Made by a program: the position numbers and the translations under genes
Assembly (NCBI RefSeq): GCF_000373645.1
Contig: NZ_KB892001.1
Location: 450,667-514,666, forward strand
Direction of reading: 5' to 3'
Source of the DNA: Streptomyces sp. ATexAB-D23
GTDB lineage: Bacteria; Actinomycetota; Actinomycetes; Streptomycetales; Streptomycetaceae
DNA: 64,000 nt
Shown here: in pieces, positions 13,106-22,608 of the stretch
Numbering within the stretch: the stretch's first letter is position 1
How the letters are laid out: the number at the start of each line of letters is the position of its first letter
The notes under the pieces: generated by a model
What the model was told of the DNA's origin: nothing
What the model saw: the letters and a program-made list of their open reading frames with translations, nothing else
The model's database searches: none

Positions 13106-16100
13106 AGCTCGTCGGAGGACGTTTCCTGCGACTCGGCCGGGGCCGGGAGGCCCGCCTTCCTGGCCCGCTTCGCGGCCTTCTTCGTCGCGCGCCGTTCCTT
13201 GCGGAGCTCGACCATCGCGTACAGCGTCGGCACCAGGAGGAGCGTCAGCAGGGTCGAGCTGATCAGGCCGCCGATGACGACCACGGCCAGCGGCTGGGAG
13301 ATGAAGCCGCCCTCGCCGGTGACGCCGAGCGCCATCGGGAGGAGGGCGAAGATCGTCGCCAGGGCGGTCATGAGGATCGGGCGCAGACGGTGGCGTCCGC
13401 CCTCGATGACCGCTTCGACGACGCCCAGACCCTGCGTGCGGTACTGGTTGATCAGGTCGATCAGCACGATCGCGTTGGTCACCACGATGCCGATCAGCAT
13501 CAGCATGCCGATCATCGCCGGGACGCCCATCGGGGTGCCGGTGACGATGAGCAGGCCGAGCGCGCCGGTGGCCGCGAACGGGATGGAGACCAGCAGGATC
13601 AGCGGCTGGATCAGTGACCGGAAGGTGGCGACCAGCAGCATGAAGACGATCGCGATGGCCGCCAGCATGGCCAGGCCCAGGTTCACGAAGGCGTCGTCCT
13701 GGTCCGCGGAGACGCCGCCGATGGTGGCGGTGGCACCGTCCGGGAGGTCCAGCGCGTTGATCTTCGTCTGGAGCGAGGTGCTGACCGCGCCGGTGTTGTC
13801 ACCCGTGGGGCGCGCGGTGATGGTCGCGGCGCGCTGACCGTCGATGCGGGTCATGGAGACCGGACCGGGGACCAGCTTCACCTCGGCGATCGAGCCGAGC
13901 TTGGTGCCGCCGAGCGGAAGGTCCTTCAGCTCCTGCATCGTGGTGGCCGGGTGGGCCGACTTGATGACGACGTCGCGCTCGGTGTCGTCCATGATCGCCT
14001 TGCCGGACGGGGTGCCGCGCACCGCCGCGGCGACGGCCGCGCCCAGCGTGGCCTGGTTGTATCCGGCGTCGGCCGCCTTGTCGTTGGCCTTGACCGAGAT
14101 CCGCGGGACGCTCTGCGCCAGGTCGCTCTGGACGTCGGTGACGTCCTTGAGCTTGGCGACCTCGGCGCGCACCTGCTCGGACGCCTTCTTCAGGGTGTCC
14201 CCGTCGGCCGACTTGACCACGACGCTCAGGTCCTGGCTGCCGAAGCCGTCGCCGGCGCTGATGGTGGTGTCACCGATGCCGTCGAGCTTGGCGAGGCCCT
14301 TCTCGATGCGGTCCTGGGTGGCCTCGAAGCCGGCCGAGTCCTTCAGGGTGACCTGGTAGGAGGCCTGGTTGGCGCCCGTACCGCCGCCGAAGGCCGCCAT
14401 GAAGCCGGACGAGCCGACGGTGACCTGGTAGTCCTTGACGGCCTTGTCGTCGGAGAGGAGCTTCTCGACCTTCTTGGCCGCCTCGTCGGCGGCCGCCAGG
14501 CTGGTGCCCGGGGTCAGCTTCTGCTTGATGGAAAGGACTTCCTGCTCGCCCTGGTCGAAGAAGTTCGTCTTCAGCAGCGGGGCCATGCCGAAGGTGCCGA
14601 ACAGGACGGCGACGGCGATGACGACGCTGGTGATGCGGCGCCGGGTGGCGAAGCGGAGCACCGGGACGTAGATCCGCTGGAGCCGGCTGCGGGCTTCCTT
14701 CTCCTCGGCGTCGCGGCGCGCCTTGTCCGGGTCCTCCGCGGTGCCCTTGGGGGCGCGCAGGAACCAGAACGACAGGACGGGGACCACGGTCAGCGAGACG
14801 AGCAGCGAGGCCAGCAGGGCCGCGGTGACGGTCAGCGAGAAGGAGCCGAACAGCTCGCCGACCATGCCGCCGACGAGGCCGATCGGCAGGAAGACGGCGA
14901 CGGTGGTGAGCGTGGACGAGGTGACCGCGCCCGCGACCTCCTTCACCGCGGTGAGGATCGCCGAGTGGCGCTCCTCGCCGTAGCCGAGGTGCCGCTTGAT
15001 GTTCTCCAGGACGACGATCGAGTCGTCCACGACCCGGCCGATCGCGATGGTGAGCGCGCCCAGGGTCAGCATGTTGAGCGAGAGGTCACGGGTCCAGAGC
15101 ACGATCAGCGCGAGGACCACGGACAGCGGGATGGAGACCGCGGTGACCAGGGTGGAGCGGAGCGAGCCGAGGAAGACCAGGATCACGATGACCGCGAAGA
15201 CCAGGCCGAGCGCGCCCTCGGTGGTCAGACCGGAGATCGCCTTGGAGACGGCGGGGCCCTGGTCGGAGACGACGGTCAGCTCGGCGCCGGAGCCGAGGTC
15301 CTTGCGCAGGTCCGGGAGCTTGTCCTCGACCGCGTTCGAGATGGCGACGGCGCTGCCGTCCTTGTCCATCGTCGCCATGACGGCGAGGCTCGGCCTGCCG
15401 TTGGTGCGGGTGATGGAGTCCGCGGCGGCGGGCTCCTGCTTCACCGTCGCGATGTCACTGACGCGCACCGGCTTGCCGGGCTTGCCGGACGCCGGGTCCT
15501 GACCGGTGACCCGCAGGTCCTCGATCTGCTTCAGCGAGGAGAAGGCACCGCCCACCTGGATGGTGCGGCTCTTGCCGGACTCGGAGAAGGCGCCGGCGGG
15601 GACGGTCGCGCCGCCCGCCTGGAGGGCCTGGGAGAGCGAGGACGCGTCCAGACCGGCGGCGGCGAGCTTCTTGTCGTCGGGGGTGACGGAGATCTGGAGG
15701 TCCCGCACACCGTCGACGGAGACCTGGCCGACACCGTCGATGTCCTCCAGGGCGGGGACGACGGTGCGGTCCAGCTGGTCGGCGAGCGCCTGCTGGTCCT
15801 TGTCGGAGGTGACGGCGAGGACGACGGTCGGGATGTCGTCCGTCGAGCCGGCGATGACCTGCGGGTCGACGTCGGCGGGCAGCTGGACGCGGGCGCGGTT
15901 CACGGCCTGCTGGATGTCGGCGACGAGCTGCTTGGTGCCCTCGGAACCGAAGTCGAAGGACGCCATGATGACGGCGTTGCCCTCGCTGGCGGTCGACGTG
16001 ATGCCGGTGACACCGTCGACGGCCTTGATCGAATTCTCGAGCGGTTCGACGACCTGCTTCTCGACCACATCGGGGGACGCGCCCTGGTAGGGGGCGAGCA

Positions 16101-16242
16101 CCGACACCATCGGAAGTTCGATGGTGGGCAGCAACTGCTGCTTGAGCTGCGGGATCGCGATCGCGCCGAAAACGAGCGCGACGATCGAGATCAGCCCGAT
16201 CAGGGCCCTTTGCGCGAGGCTGAATCTGGACAGCCAGGACAT
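13087..16242 (-). CDS. RND-family efflux permease (AcrB-like)
   Basis: A 1051-residue inner-membrane exporter, starting MSWLSRFSLAQRALIG at 16242. It has the usual duplicated RND layout: a first membrane helix, a large extracytoplasmic domain (~35-330), helices ~340-530 (including GRVVDDSIVVLENI with the conserved Asp pair), a second large domain (~560-840), and a second helix bundle (~850-1010, PMGVPAMIGMLMLIGIVVTNA). The C-terminal tail is basic. Actinobacteria use such pumps without an outer-membrane channel. It lies downstream of and co-oriented with a two-component system (165-bp gap), which probably controls it. Substrate unknown. Confidence 0.93.
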   Translation of the reverse strand: MSWLSRFSLAQRALIGLISIVALVFGAIAIPQLKQQLLPTIELPMVSVLAPYQGASPDVVEKQVVEPLENSIKAVDGVTGITSTASEGNAVIMASFDFGSEGTKQLVADIQQAVNRARVQLPADVDPQVIAGSTDDIPTVVLAVTSDKDQQALADQLDRTVVPALEDIDGVGQVSVDGVRDLQISVTPDDKKLAAAGLDASSLSQALQAGGATVPAGAFSESGKSRTIQVGGAFSSLKQIEDLRVTGQDPASGKPGKPVRVSDIATVKQEPAAADSITRTNGRPSLAVMATMDKDGSAVAISNAVEDKLPDLRKDLGSGAELTVVSDQGPAVSKAISGLTTEGALGLVFAVIVILVFLGSLRSTLVTAVSIPLSVVLALIVLWTRDLSLNMLTLGALTIAIGRVVDDSIVVLENIKRHLGYGEERHSAILTAVKEVAGAVTSSTLTTVAVFLPIGLVGGMVGELFGSFSLTVTAALLASLLVSLTVVPVLSFWFLRAPKGTAEDPDKARRDAEEKEARSRLQRIYVPVLRFATRRRITSVVIAVAVLFGTFGMAPLLKTNFFDQGEQEVLSIKQKLTPGTSLAAADEAAKKVEKLLSDDKAVKDYQVTVGSSGFMAAFGGGTGANQASYQVTLKDSAGFEATQDRIEKGLAKLDGIGDTTISAGDGFGSQDLSVVVKSADGDTLKKASEQVRAEVAKLKDVTDVQSDLAQSVPRISVKANDKAADAGYNQATLGAAVAAAVRGTPSGKAIMDDTERDVVIKSAHPATTMQELKDLPLGGTKLGSIAEVKLVPGPVSMTRIDGQRAATITARPTGDNTGAVSTSLQTKINALDLPDGATATIGGVSADQDDAFVNLGLAMLAAIAIVFMLLVATFRSLIQPLILLVSIPFAATGALGLLIVTGTPMGVPAMIGMLMLIGIVVTNAIVLIDLINQYRTQGLGVVEAVIEGGRHRLRPILMTALATIFALLPMALGVTGEGGFISQPLAVVVIGGLISSTLLTLLLVPTLYAMVELRKERRATKKAAKRARKAGLPAPAESQETSSDELEPAKG

Positions 16243-16407
16243 GGGTGGGTCTCTCTTCTGTGGCTTACGCGGCAGGTGGGCGGGGTAACTCGGGGACACA
16301 CCCGGCCCACCTATACGATCGCCGATCCCCGAAGGCAAAAGCGTCGGCCCCAGGGTCGCTTTCTCATGCCGCGCATACCGCAGCTGGAGTACGCCCCAGC
16401 TGCACCC

Positions 16408-17103
16408 TTACTCCACCCGAGGGCGCACCAAGCCCGATTCGTACGCAATTACCACCAGTTGTGCGCGGTCGCGGGCGCCCAGTTTCGCCATGGCCCGGTT
16501 CACATGCGTCTTGACGGTGAGTGGGCTGACGACCAGTCGCTCGGCGATCTCGTCGTTGGACAGCCCGCCCGCGACCAGGACCAGCACCTCGCGCTCCCGG
16601 CCGGTGAGGGCCGCCAGCCGCTCGGAGTACACGGCCGCCCCCGGCCCCGCCTCGGCCCCGTTCGCGCTCTGTGCGAGGAACGTGGCGATCAGGCCCTTGG
16701 TCGCGGCGGGCGAGAGCAGCGCCTCGCCCCCGGCCGCGATCCGGATGGCGTTGAGGAGTTCGTCCGGTTCGGCGCCCTTGCCGAGGAAGCCCGAGGCACC
16801 GGCGCGCAGCGACTGCACCACGTACTCGTCCACCTCGAAGGTGGTGAGCATGACCACGCGGACGTCGGCGAGATCCGGGTCGGCGCTGATCATCCGGGTC
16901 GCGGTCAGCCCGTCCGTGCCGGGCATCCGGATGTCCATCAGCACCACGTCGGGCCGCTCGGCGCGGGCCGCCTCCACGGCCTGCGCCCCGTCCGCCGCCT
17001 CGCCCACCACCCGCATGTCGGGTTCCGAGTCGACCAGCACCCGGAACGCGCTGCGCAGCAGCGCCTGGTCGTCCACGAGCAGGACCTTGATGGCAGCCGT
17101 CAT
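16408..17103 (-). CDS. NarL/LuxR-type response regulator
   Basis: A 231-residue protein. The receiver domain has the acidic pocket DD (11-12), phospho-acceptor Asp57 in VVLMDIRMPG, and a conserved Lys in GFLGKGAEP. A linker (~130-160) leads to a LuxR-type HTH (LTGREREVLVLVAGGLSNDE, then SPLTVKTHVNRAMAKLG). Its ATG overlaps the kinase stop by 4 bp. It probably activates the adjacent RND exporter gene. Confidence 0.95.
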   Translation of the reverse strand: MTAAIKVLLVDDQALLRSAFRVLVDSEPDMRVVGEAADGAQAVEAARAERPDVVLMDIRMPGTDGLTATRMISADPDLADVRVVMLTTFEVDEYVVQSLRAGASGFLGKGAEPDELLNAIRIAAGGEALLSPAATKGLIATFLAQSANGAEAGPGAAVYSERLAALTGREREVLVLVAGGLSNDEIAERLVVSPLTVKTHVNRAMAKLGARDRAQLVVIAYESGLVRPRVE

Positions 17104-18374
17104 GCGTTCTCCCCCGTCCGGTCCGCCGCGCCCGGCCGACCGGGCTCCTGCGCGCGGGCCTCGACGGGCAGGATCGCATGGACGCGGAAGCCGCCCCCGT
17201 AGCGGGGACCGGCGGTGAGGGTGCCGCCGAGCGCGGTGACGCGTTCACGCATCCCGAGCAGGCCGTGACCGCCGCCGCTCGTGGCCTGCGGGGTGCCGGC
17301 GGCGTTCCCCCGGCCGTCGTCCAGCACCATGACCTCGGCCGTGGCGCCGACCCGTACGACACTCACCTCGGCCCTGGCATCCGGGCCCGCGTGCTTGCGG
17401 GCGTTGGTCAGGGCCTCCTGGATCACCCGGTACGCGGCCAGGTCGACGGCCGCGGGCAACGGGGGCTCCTCCCCCACCGCGCAGGCCACTTCGACGGGCA
17501 GTCCGGCCTGCCGGACGCTCGCCACGAGTTCGCCCAGGAGGGCGAGTCCCGGGGCGGGTTCGGTGGGGGCCTCCGGGTCGCCGGACTGGCGCAGCAGTCC
17601 GACGGTGGCGCGGAGTTCGTTGAGCGCGGAGCGGCTCGCCTCGCGGACGTGGGCGAGGGCCTGTTTGGCCTGGTCGGGGCGTTTGTCCATGATGTGGGCG
17701 GCGACTCCGGCCTGCACGTTGACCAGGGCGATGTGGTGGGCGACGACGTCGTGCAGGTCGCGGGCGATCCGCAGCCGCTCCTCGGCCACCCGGCGGCGGG
17801 CCTCCTCCTCGCGGGTGCGCTCGGCCCGCTCGGCGCGCTCCCTGATCGCGTCGACGAACGCGCGCCGGGAGCGGACCGCGTCGCCAGCCGCCGCGGCCAT
17901 GCCGGTCCAGGCGAAGACGCCCAGGTTCTCCTGGCCGTACCAGGGCGCCGAGCCGAAGAGCATGGCTCCGGCGGTGAGCGCGGCCATGGTGAGCAGCCCG
18001 ACCCGCCAGGTGGTGGGCCGGTCGGTGCGGGCGGCGACGGTGTACAGCGCGATGACCGCGCTCATCACCACGGGCGTCGGCGGGTCGGCCGTGACCAGCT
18101 CCACGAAGGCCAGCGCGACGGTGACGGCGAGGACCGCCATGGGTTCGCGGCGGCGCCGGACCAGCGCCAGGCCCCCCAGCGTCATCAGCAGCACACTGCT
18201 CGGGGCCGGGGTGCGGGTGCCGAAGGTGGGCGGCCCGTGGTGCCCGCCCGGGTCGACGTACGACGCGACGAGCATGGCCACGAGGACGGCCAGGGCGAGC
18301 GCGCCGTCCAGCGCGAGGGGATGGGCGCGCAGCCAGTGGCGTACGCGCAGGACCCCGGTTCCGAGGGTGGTCAC
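17100..18374 (-). CDS. Sensor histidine kinase (HisKA_3 type)
   Basis: A 424-residue membrane kinase. About five or six hydrophobic segments lie in residues ~22-165 with little extracytoplasmic sequence, suggesting that it senses the membrane itself. A short coiled region (AERAERTREEEARRR) precedes the H-box RIARDLHDVVAHH with phospho-His208. The ATPase domain ends with GGGHGLLGMRERV (~366). It is the first gene of the kinase-regulator pair; the start MTTLGTG has no rival nearby. Confidence 0.94.
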   Translation of the reverse strand: MTTLGTGVLRVRHWLRAHPLALDGALALAVLVAMLVASYVDPGGHHGPPTFGTRTPAPSSVLLMTLGGLALVRRRREPMAVLAVTVALAFVELVTADPPTPVVMSAVIALYTVAARTDRPTTWRVGLLTMAALTAGAMLFGSAPWYGQENLGVFAWTGMAAAAGDAVRSRRAFVDAIRERAERAERTREEEARRRVAEERLRIARDLHDVVAHHIALVNVQAGVAAHIMDKRPDQAKQALAHVREASRSALNELRATVGLLRQSGDPEAPTEPAPGLALLGELVASVRQAGLPVEVACAVGEEPPLPAAVDLAAYRVIQEALTNARKHAGPDARAEVSVVRVGATAEVMVLDDGRGNAAGTPQATSGGGHGLLGMRERVTALGGTLTAGPRYGGGFRVHAILPVEARAQEPGRPGAADRTGENA

Positions 18375-18460
18375 GTCCAGCTACGTTACGGCGTGTCGCT
18401 CGCGGCCCGGTCCGGCTGCCGGGGAGCACGGCGCGCGGCGGGGCCGCCGCCCGTACGGCA

Positions 18461-18498
18461 CTGTGCCCCGCGTCCGGCGGGCCGGGCGCGGGGCACAG
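18461..18498 (-). terminator. Hairpin terminator of the psp operon
   Basis: An 18-bp stem (18461-18478 with 18481-18498) with one G-T wobble and a minimal loop, 30 bp beyond the pspAA stop. Confidence 0.7.
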
Positions 18499-18527
18499 AA
18501 GTGCGGGTGCTGGAGAGCCGCCGGGTG

Positions 18528-18806
18528 TCAGCCGGGGATCAGGCCGTCGTCGCTGAGCATGGCGCGTACCTCTTCGAGGGTCGCGTCGGGCGACGGCAGG
18601 ATCAGCTCGGACGGCTCCAGGGAGTCGTCGGGCAAGGGTGTGCCGAGTTCGCGCACCCGGGCCAGGAGCGCGTGGAGGGTGGTGCGGAAGCCCGGCCCGT
18701 CACCGCTCTCCATCTCGGTGAGCAGGGCGTCGTCGAGCTTGTCGAGCTCGGCGAGATGACTGTCGGCCAGGACTGCCTGGCCCTCCCCCATGATCCGTAC
18801 GATCAT
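18528..18806 (-). CDS. pspAA: PspA-associated protein PspAA
   Basis: A 92-residue acidic protein starting MIVRIMGEGQ, with a predicted beta-helix start then HLAELDKLDDALL and a Ser/Pro-rich end. It follows pspA by 9 bp on the same strand. PspAA is a small conserved companion of actinobacterial PspA. It probably adjusts PspA's membrane-stress role; its mechanism is not evident from the sequence. Confidence 0.85.
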   Translation of the reverse strand: MIVRIMGEGQAVLADSHLAELDKLDDALLTEMESGDGPGFRTTLHALLARVRELGTPLPDDSLEPSELILPSPDATLEEVRAMLSDDGLIPG

Positions 18807-18815
18807 GACGCTGCC

Positions 18816-19604
18816 TTAATTCTTGTCGAACTTGTGGGACTGACCGGTCTGCTGCTGGGCGTCCTGCGGGCCGCCCTCGATCGCCTGCTGCGAGGAGGAA
18901 CCGCCGGCCAGTTCGGCCTTCATGCGCTGAAGTTCCAGCTCCACATCCGTACCACCGGAGATCCGGTCCAGCTCGGCGGCGATGTCGTCCTTCGCCGTGC
19001 CGCTCGGGTCGTCCAGGGCGCCGGAGGCGAGCAGCTCGTCGATCGCGCCCGCGCGCGCCTGGAGCTGCTGGGTCTTGTCCTCGGCGCGCTGAATGGCCAG
19101 GCCGACGTCGCCCATCTCCTCGGAGATGCCGGAGAAGGCCTCCCCGATCCGGGTCTGCGCCTGGGCCGCCGTGTAGGTGGCCTTGATGGTCTCCTTCTTC
19201 GTCCGGAAGGCATCCACCTTGGCCTGAAGCCGCTGGGCCGCCAGAGTGAGCTTCTCCTCCTCGCCCTGCAGCGTGGTGTGCTGCGTCTCCAGGTCGGTGA
19301 CCTGCTGCTGGAGGGCGGCACGGCGCGACAGCGCCTCGCGCGCCAGGTCCTCGCGGCCGAGCGCGAGCGCCTTGCGGCCCTGGTCCTCCAGCTTCGAAGA
19401 CTGGCCCTGCAACTGGTTCAGCTGCAGCTCCAGCCGCTTGCGCGAAGTCGCCACGTCGGCGACCCCGCGGCGCACCTTCTGAAGCAGTTCCAGCTGCTTC
19501 TGGTACGAGTAATCGAGGGTCTCGCGCGGATCCTCGGCCCGGTCAAGGGCCTTGTTTGCCTTCGCGCGGAAGATCATCCCCATACGCTTCATGACACCGC
19601 TCAT
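18816..19604 (-). CDS. pspA: PspA/IM30 membrane-stress protein
   Basis: A 262-residue, mostly alpha-helical coiled-coil protein: an amphipathic N-terminus (MKRMGMIFRAKANKALD), a DPRETLDYSYQKQLELL motif, then long Glu/Gln/Lys-rich helices to ~220 and a Ser/Gln-rich tail. PspA oligomers bind and protect stressed membranes. First gene of pspA-pspAA. The start MSGVMKRMG at 19604 is kept; Met5 is an alternative. Confidence 0.94.
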   Translation of the reverse strand: MSGVMKRMGMIFRAKANKALDRAEDPRETLDYSYQKQLELLQKVRRGVADVATSRKRLELQLNQLQGQSSKLEDQGRKALALGREDLAREALSRRAALQQQVTDLETQHTTLQGEEEKLTLAAQRLQAKVDAFRTKKETIKATYTAAQAQTRIGEAFSGISEEMGDVGLAIQRAEDKTQQLQARAGAIDELLASGALDDPSGTAKDDIAAELDRISGGTDVELELQRMKAELAGGSSSQQAIEGGPQDAQQQTGQSHKFDKN

Positions 19605-19930
19605 GGGCTTCGCGCGCCCCCTTCTGACTCAACTGGGCTCCAGCACTCCAACAGAACCCACAGTACGGGCCCTGCCTCTATTACCGCACTGTTCGAGCGA
19701 GGATGGGGTCCTCCCCAAGGACGACTGTGCCCCCGTACCGCTCCGGCCCAGGGAGTAGGTGAGGGTCCGGGAAACGGTGTGAAGGCCGGGAATCGGGCGG
19801 GTGACGGTCCGGGAATCCGCGGATGACGCCCGTATCGTCCCGCTCGTACACCCACCAGGACGCAGGCCGTTGCCGGATCGTTCCCGGCCGGCCTGGGGTC
19901 GTCGCGATCGACCCCGTACCCTTGGGCCTT
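19605..19930. other. Intergenic region between pspA and DUF3043 gene
   Basis: 326 bp between divergent genes. It holds three GTCCGGGAA/GCCGGGAAT-like direct repeats near 19755-19822, but no gene or hairpin that I can support. It is the likely site of promoters for both directions. Confidence 0.3.
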
Positions 19931-20530
19931 GTGTTCCGTAGCCGCTCCAAGGAAGAGAAGGCCCCCACCGACAAGGTGACGGCGGACCTCTCCAAGACGT
20001 CCCGCGACCCACAGGCCCCCAAAGGTCGCCCCACCCCCAAGCGCAGCGAGGCCCAGTCGCAGCGCCGTCGTGCCTCCAGTGGCGCGCCGCTCGACCGCAA
20101 GGAGGCCATGAAGCGCCAGCGCGAGGCGCGGCGTGTGGACATGGCCAAGCAGCGGGAGGCGCTCGCCAGTGGTGACGAGCGCTATCTGCCCGCGCGCGAC
20201 AAGGGGCCGGTGCGCCGCTTCGTCCGCGACTTCGTGGACTCGCGCTTCTGCATCGCGGAGTTCTTCCTGCCGCTCGCCGTGATCATCCTGATTCTCAGCG
20301 TGATCCAGGTGCAGGGCATCCAGAACATCTCGCTGCTGCTGTGGCTGATCGTGATCGTGCTGATCGTGATCGACTCGATCGGGCTCGCGTTCCGGCTGCG
20401 CAAGCAGCTGAACACGCGCTTCCCGGACACCCCGAAGCGCGGCGCGGTCGCCTACGGGCTGATGCGTACGCTCCAGATGCGCCGGCTCCGTCTGCCGAAG
20501 CCGCAGGTCAAGCGCGGGGAGCGGCCCTGA
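19931..20530 (+). CDS. DUF3043 membrane protein
   Basis: A 199-residue protein, GTG start at 19931 (FRSRSKEEKAP). A highly charged N-terminal half (Lys/Arg/Glu rich, ~1-110) is followed by two close hydrophobic helices (FFLPLAVIILILSVIQV; NISLLLWLIVIVLIVIDSI) and a basic C-terminus (RLRLPKPQVKRG). This is the actinobacterial DUF3043 family, conserved but uncharacterised. The stop overlaps the proposed start of the downstream methyltransferase. Confidence 0.85.
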   Translation: MFRSRSKEEKAPTDKVTADLSKTSRDPQAPKGRPTPKRSEAQSQRRRASSGAPLDRKEAMKRQREARRVDMAKQREALASGDERYLPARDKGPVRRFVRDFVDSRFCIAEFFLPLAVIILILSVIQVQGIQNISLLLWLIVIVLIVIDSIGLAFRLRKQLNTRFPDTPKRGAVAYGLMRTLQMRRLRLPKPQVKRGERP

Positions 20531-21372
20531 GTACGGAGTCCCCCGGCTCGGCCGACGGCGTGGCCGCCGGCCGGCGGGACGGTGCGGTCACCGGTTTCGC
20601 CGGGGCCGCTCCGGCTTGGACGAAGGGGCTCTCCGGGCTGCGCAACACCGTGCGCCAGGAGCTGGTCGCCCGGCAGCTGGACGAGCAGATGGCGGCCCGC
20701 TTCCCGGTCGGGCAGCGGCTGCGCATCCTCGATGTCGGCATGGGCCAGGGCACGCAGGCGCTCCGGCTCGCCCGCGCCGGCCACACGGTGACCGGCCTGG
20801 AATCCGACCCGGAGATGCTGCGGGTCGCACGTGAGGCGCTCGGCGGCGAGCCTGCGGGCATCCGCGAGCGGGTCCGCCTCATCGAGGGCAACGGCCAGGA
20901 CACCGGGGTGCACTTCCTGCCCGGCAGCTTCGACGTGGTGCTCTGCCACGGCGTCCTGATGTACGTACAGGAGCCGGACGCGATGGTCGCGGGCCTGGCG
21001 AGGATGCTGGCGCCGGGCGGGCTGCTGTCGCTGCTCGTGCGGAACGCGGACGCGCTGGCGATGCGGCCCGGGATGGCCGGGGACTGGGACGGGGCGCTGG
21101 CCGCGTTCGACAGTGCCCGGTACACCAACCGGCTCGGGCTGTCCGTGCGCGCGGACCGGCTCGACGCGCTCACGGCGACGCTGGCCTCGATCGCGGCGCC
21201 GCTGCACGCCTGGTACGGGGTGCGGCTCTTCACGGACAACGTGAGCAACGACGTCGAGCTGCCGCCCGCGGCCGAGCTGGAACGGGTGCTCGCGGCGGAG
21301 GACCGGGCGGGGCGGACGGACCCCTATCGCGGGGGGGCCGCGCTGCTGCACCTGTGCGGGGTGCGGGGGTAG
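20527..21372 (+). CDS. Class I SAM-dependent methyltransferase
   Basis: About 281 residues, with the Rossmann motif RILDVGMGQGTQALRLARAG, the acidic motif VTGLESDPEML and the DVVLCHGVLMYV post-motif. The start is unusual: homology begins STESPGSADG, and the only codon in position is CTG at 20527, overlapping the DUF3043 stop (CTGA) with GGGGAG upstream. GTG 20560 is the fallback and would shorten the protein by 11 residues. Substrate unknown. Confidence 0.82.
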   Translation: MSTESPGSADGVAAGRRDGAVTGFAGAAPAWTKGLSGLRNTVRQELVARQLDEQMAARFPVGQRLRILDVGMGQGTQALRLARAGHTVTGLESDPEMLRVAREALGGEPAGIRERVRLIEGNGQDTGVHFLPGSFDVVLCHGVLMYVQEPDAMVAGLARMLAPGGLLSLLVRNADALAMRPGMAGDWDGALAAFDSARYTNRLGLSVRADRLDALTATLASIAAPLHAWYGVRLFTDNVSNDVELPPAAELERVLAAEDRAGRTDPYRGGAALLHLCGVRG

Positions 21373-21450
21373 GTCTCCCGTCCGGCCTCGCGGTGCCCCG
21401 GTGGATGCGCTCAACAGGCCGCTATCGGGACCGAAAGCAATAATCCGGAC

Positions 21451-22542
21451 ATGGATGCCTTTGACTCCCGCCGTCGTGCGCGCCGGCTGCTGCTGCCCCT
21501 GTCCGCCGGCCTCTGCGCCCTCGCGCTGGTGAGCGGCTGCTCCGGTTCGAACGCCTCCGCCTCGAAGCCCGACGCGACGAAGTCCGGATCGGCCCAGCCC
21601 GGCCCCGCCCCGAAGGCCGCCGGTGATCTGCAGAGCGAGTACCAGTCGGTGATCAACGACGTACTGCCGTCCGTCGTGCAGATCGACGCGTCCGACAGCC
21701 TCGGCTCCGGTGTGGTCTACGACGCCAAGGGCCACATCGTCACCAACGCCCACGTCGTCGGCGAGGAGAAGACGTTCAAGGTCACGGTGGCCACCGGCGA
21801 GAAGGTGCTGAAGGCGTCACTGGTCGCCACCTATCCCGAGCAGGATCTCGCCGTCATCAAGCTCGACGACGTGCCCGACGGGCTGCGGGCCGCGAAGTTC
21901 GGCGACTCGGAGAAGGTCGCCGTGGGGCAGATCGTGCTGGCGATGGGCTCGCCGCTCGGCCTGTCCAGCAGCGTCACCCAGGGCATCGTCTCGGCGCTCG
22001 GCCGGACCGTGAGCGAGAGCAGCTCGGGCGGCGGGACCGGCGCGACCATCGCGAACATGGTCCAGACGTCGGCCGCGATCAACCCGGGCAACAGCGGCGG
22101 CGCCCTCGTCAACCTGAACAGCCAGGTCATCGGCATTCCGACGCTCGCGGCCTCCGACCCGCAGATGGGCGACAGCGCGGCGCCCGGGATCGGCTTCGCC
22201 ATCCCCGCCTCGATGGTGCGGACGGTCGCGGACCAGATCATCAAGAACGGCAAGGTCATCGACTCGGGCCGGGCCGCTCTGGACATCACGGGCCGCACGG
22301 TCGTCAACGCCAGTTACCAGCCCGCGGGCGTCGCGATCGTCAGCGCGAAGAAGGGCGGCGCGGCCGCCGACGCGGGGCTGCGGTCCGGCGACATCATCAC
22401 CAGGATCGGCGACACCCCCGTCACCACGATCACCTCGCTCTCCGAGGCCCTGGCCGGGAACAAGCCGGGCGACAAGGTGACCGTGACCTACATGCGCGGC
22501 AACGCGGAGAAGACCGCCGATGTGACGCTCGGCGAGATCTGA
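21451..22542 (+). CDS. HtrA/DegP-like serine protease, lipoprotein
   Basis: A 363-residue exported protease. The signal peptide ends in a lipobox (LVSGC, Cys30), so it is probably a membrane-anchored lipoprotein. The trypsin-like domain carries His101 (TNAHVVG), Asp132 (QDLAVIKLD) and Ser215 (NPGNSGGAL). A C-terminal PDZ domain (~270-355, AGLRSGDIITRIGDTPV) follows. The family degrades misfolded or damaged envelope proteins. A Ser/Lys/Pro-rich spacer (~31-58) links anchor and catalytic domain. Confidence 0.94.
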   Translation: MDAFDSRRRARRLLLPLSAGLCALALVSGCSGSNASASKPDATKSGSAQPGPAPKAAGDLQSEYQSVINDVLPSVVQIDASDSLGSGVVYDAKGHIVTNAHVVGEEKTFKVTVATGEKVLKASLVATYPEQDLAVIKLDDVPDGLRAAKFGDSEKVAVGQIVLAMGSPLGLSSSVTQGIVSALGRTVSESSSGGGTGATIANMVQTSAAINPGNSGGALVNLNSQVIGIPTLAASDPQMGDSAAPGIGFAIPASMVRTVADQIIKNGKVIDSGRAALDITGRTVVNASYQPAGVAIVSAKKGGAAADAGLRSGDIITRIGDTPVTTITSLSEALAGNKPGDKVTVTYMRGNAEKTADVTLGEI

Positions 22543-22555
22543 GGGACGCGGCACG

Positions 22556-22602
22556 GCGACGGCCGCCGGGCGGGCCCGTCGGGCCCGCCCGGCGGCCGTC
22601 GC
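22556..22602. terminator. Bidirectional terminator hairpin
   Basis: Perfect 22-bp stem (22556-22577 with 22581-22602) and 3-nt loop between the convergent protease gene and the small gene at 22609. Confidence 0.85.
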
Positions 22603-22608
22603 GTCCCG

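Noticed and set aside
13951-17202. A 1083-residue plus-strand frame opposite the RND exporter and response regulator
   Set aside because: It is antisense to genes with clear families. Its Asp/Gly/Arg-rich content is the usual high-GC shadow and no domain is visible.
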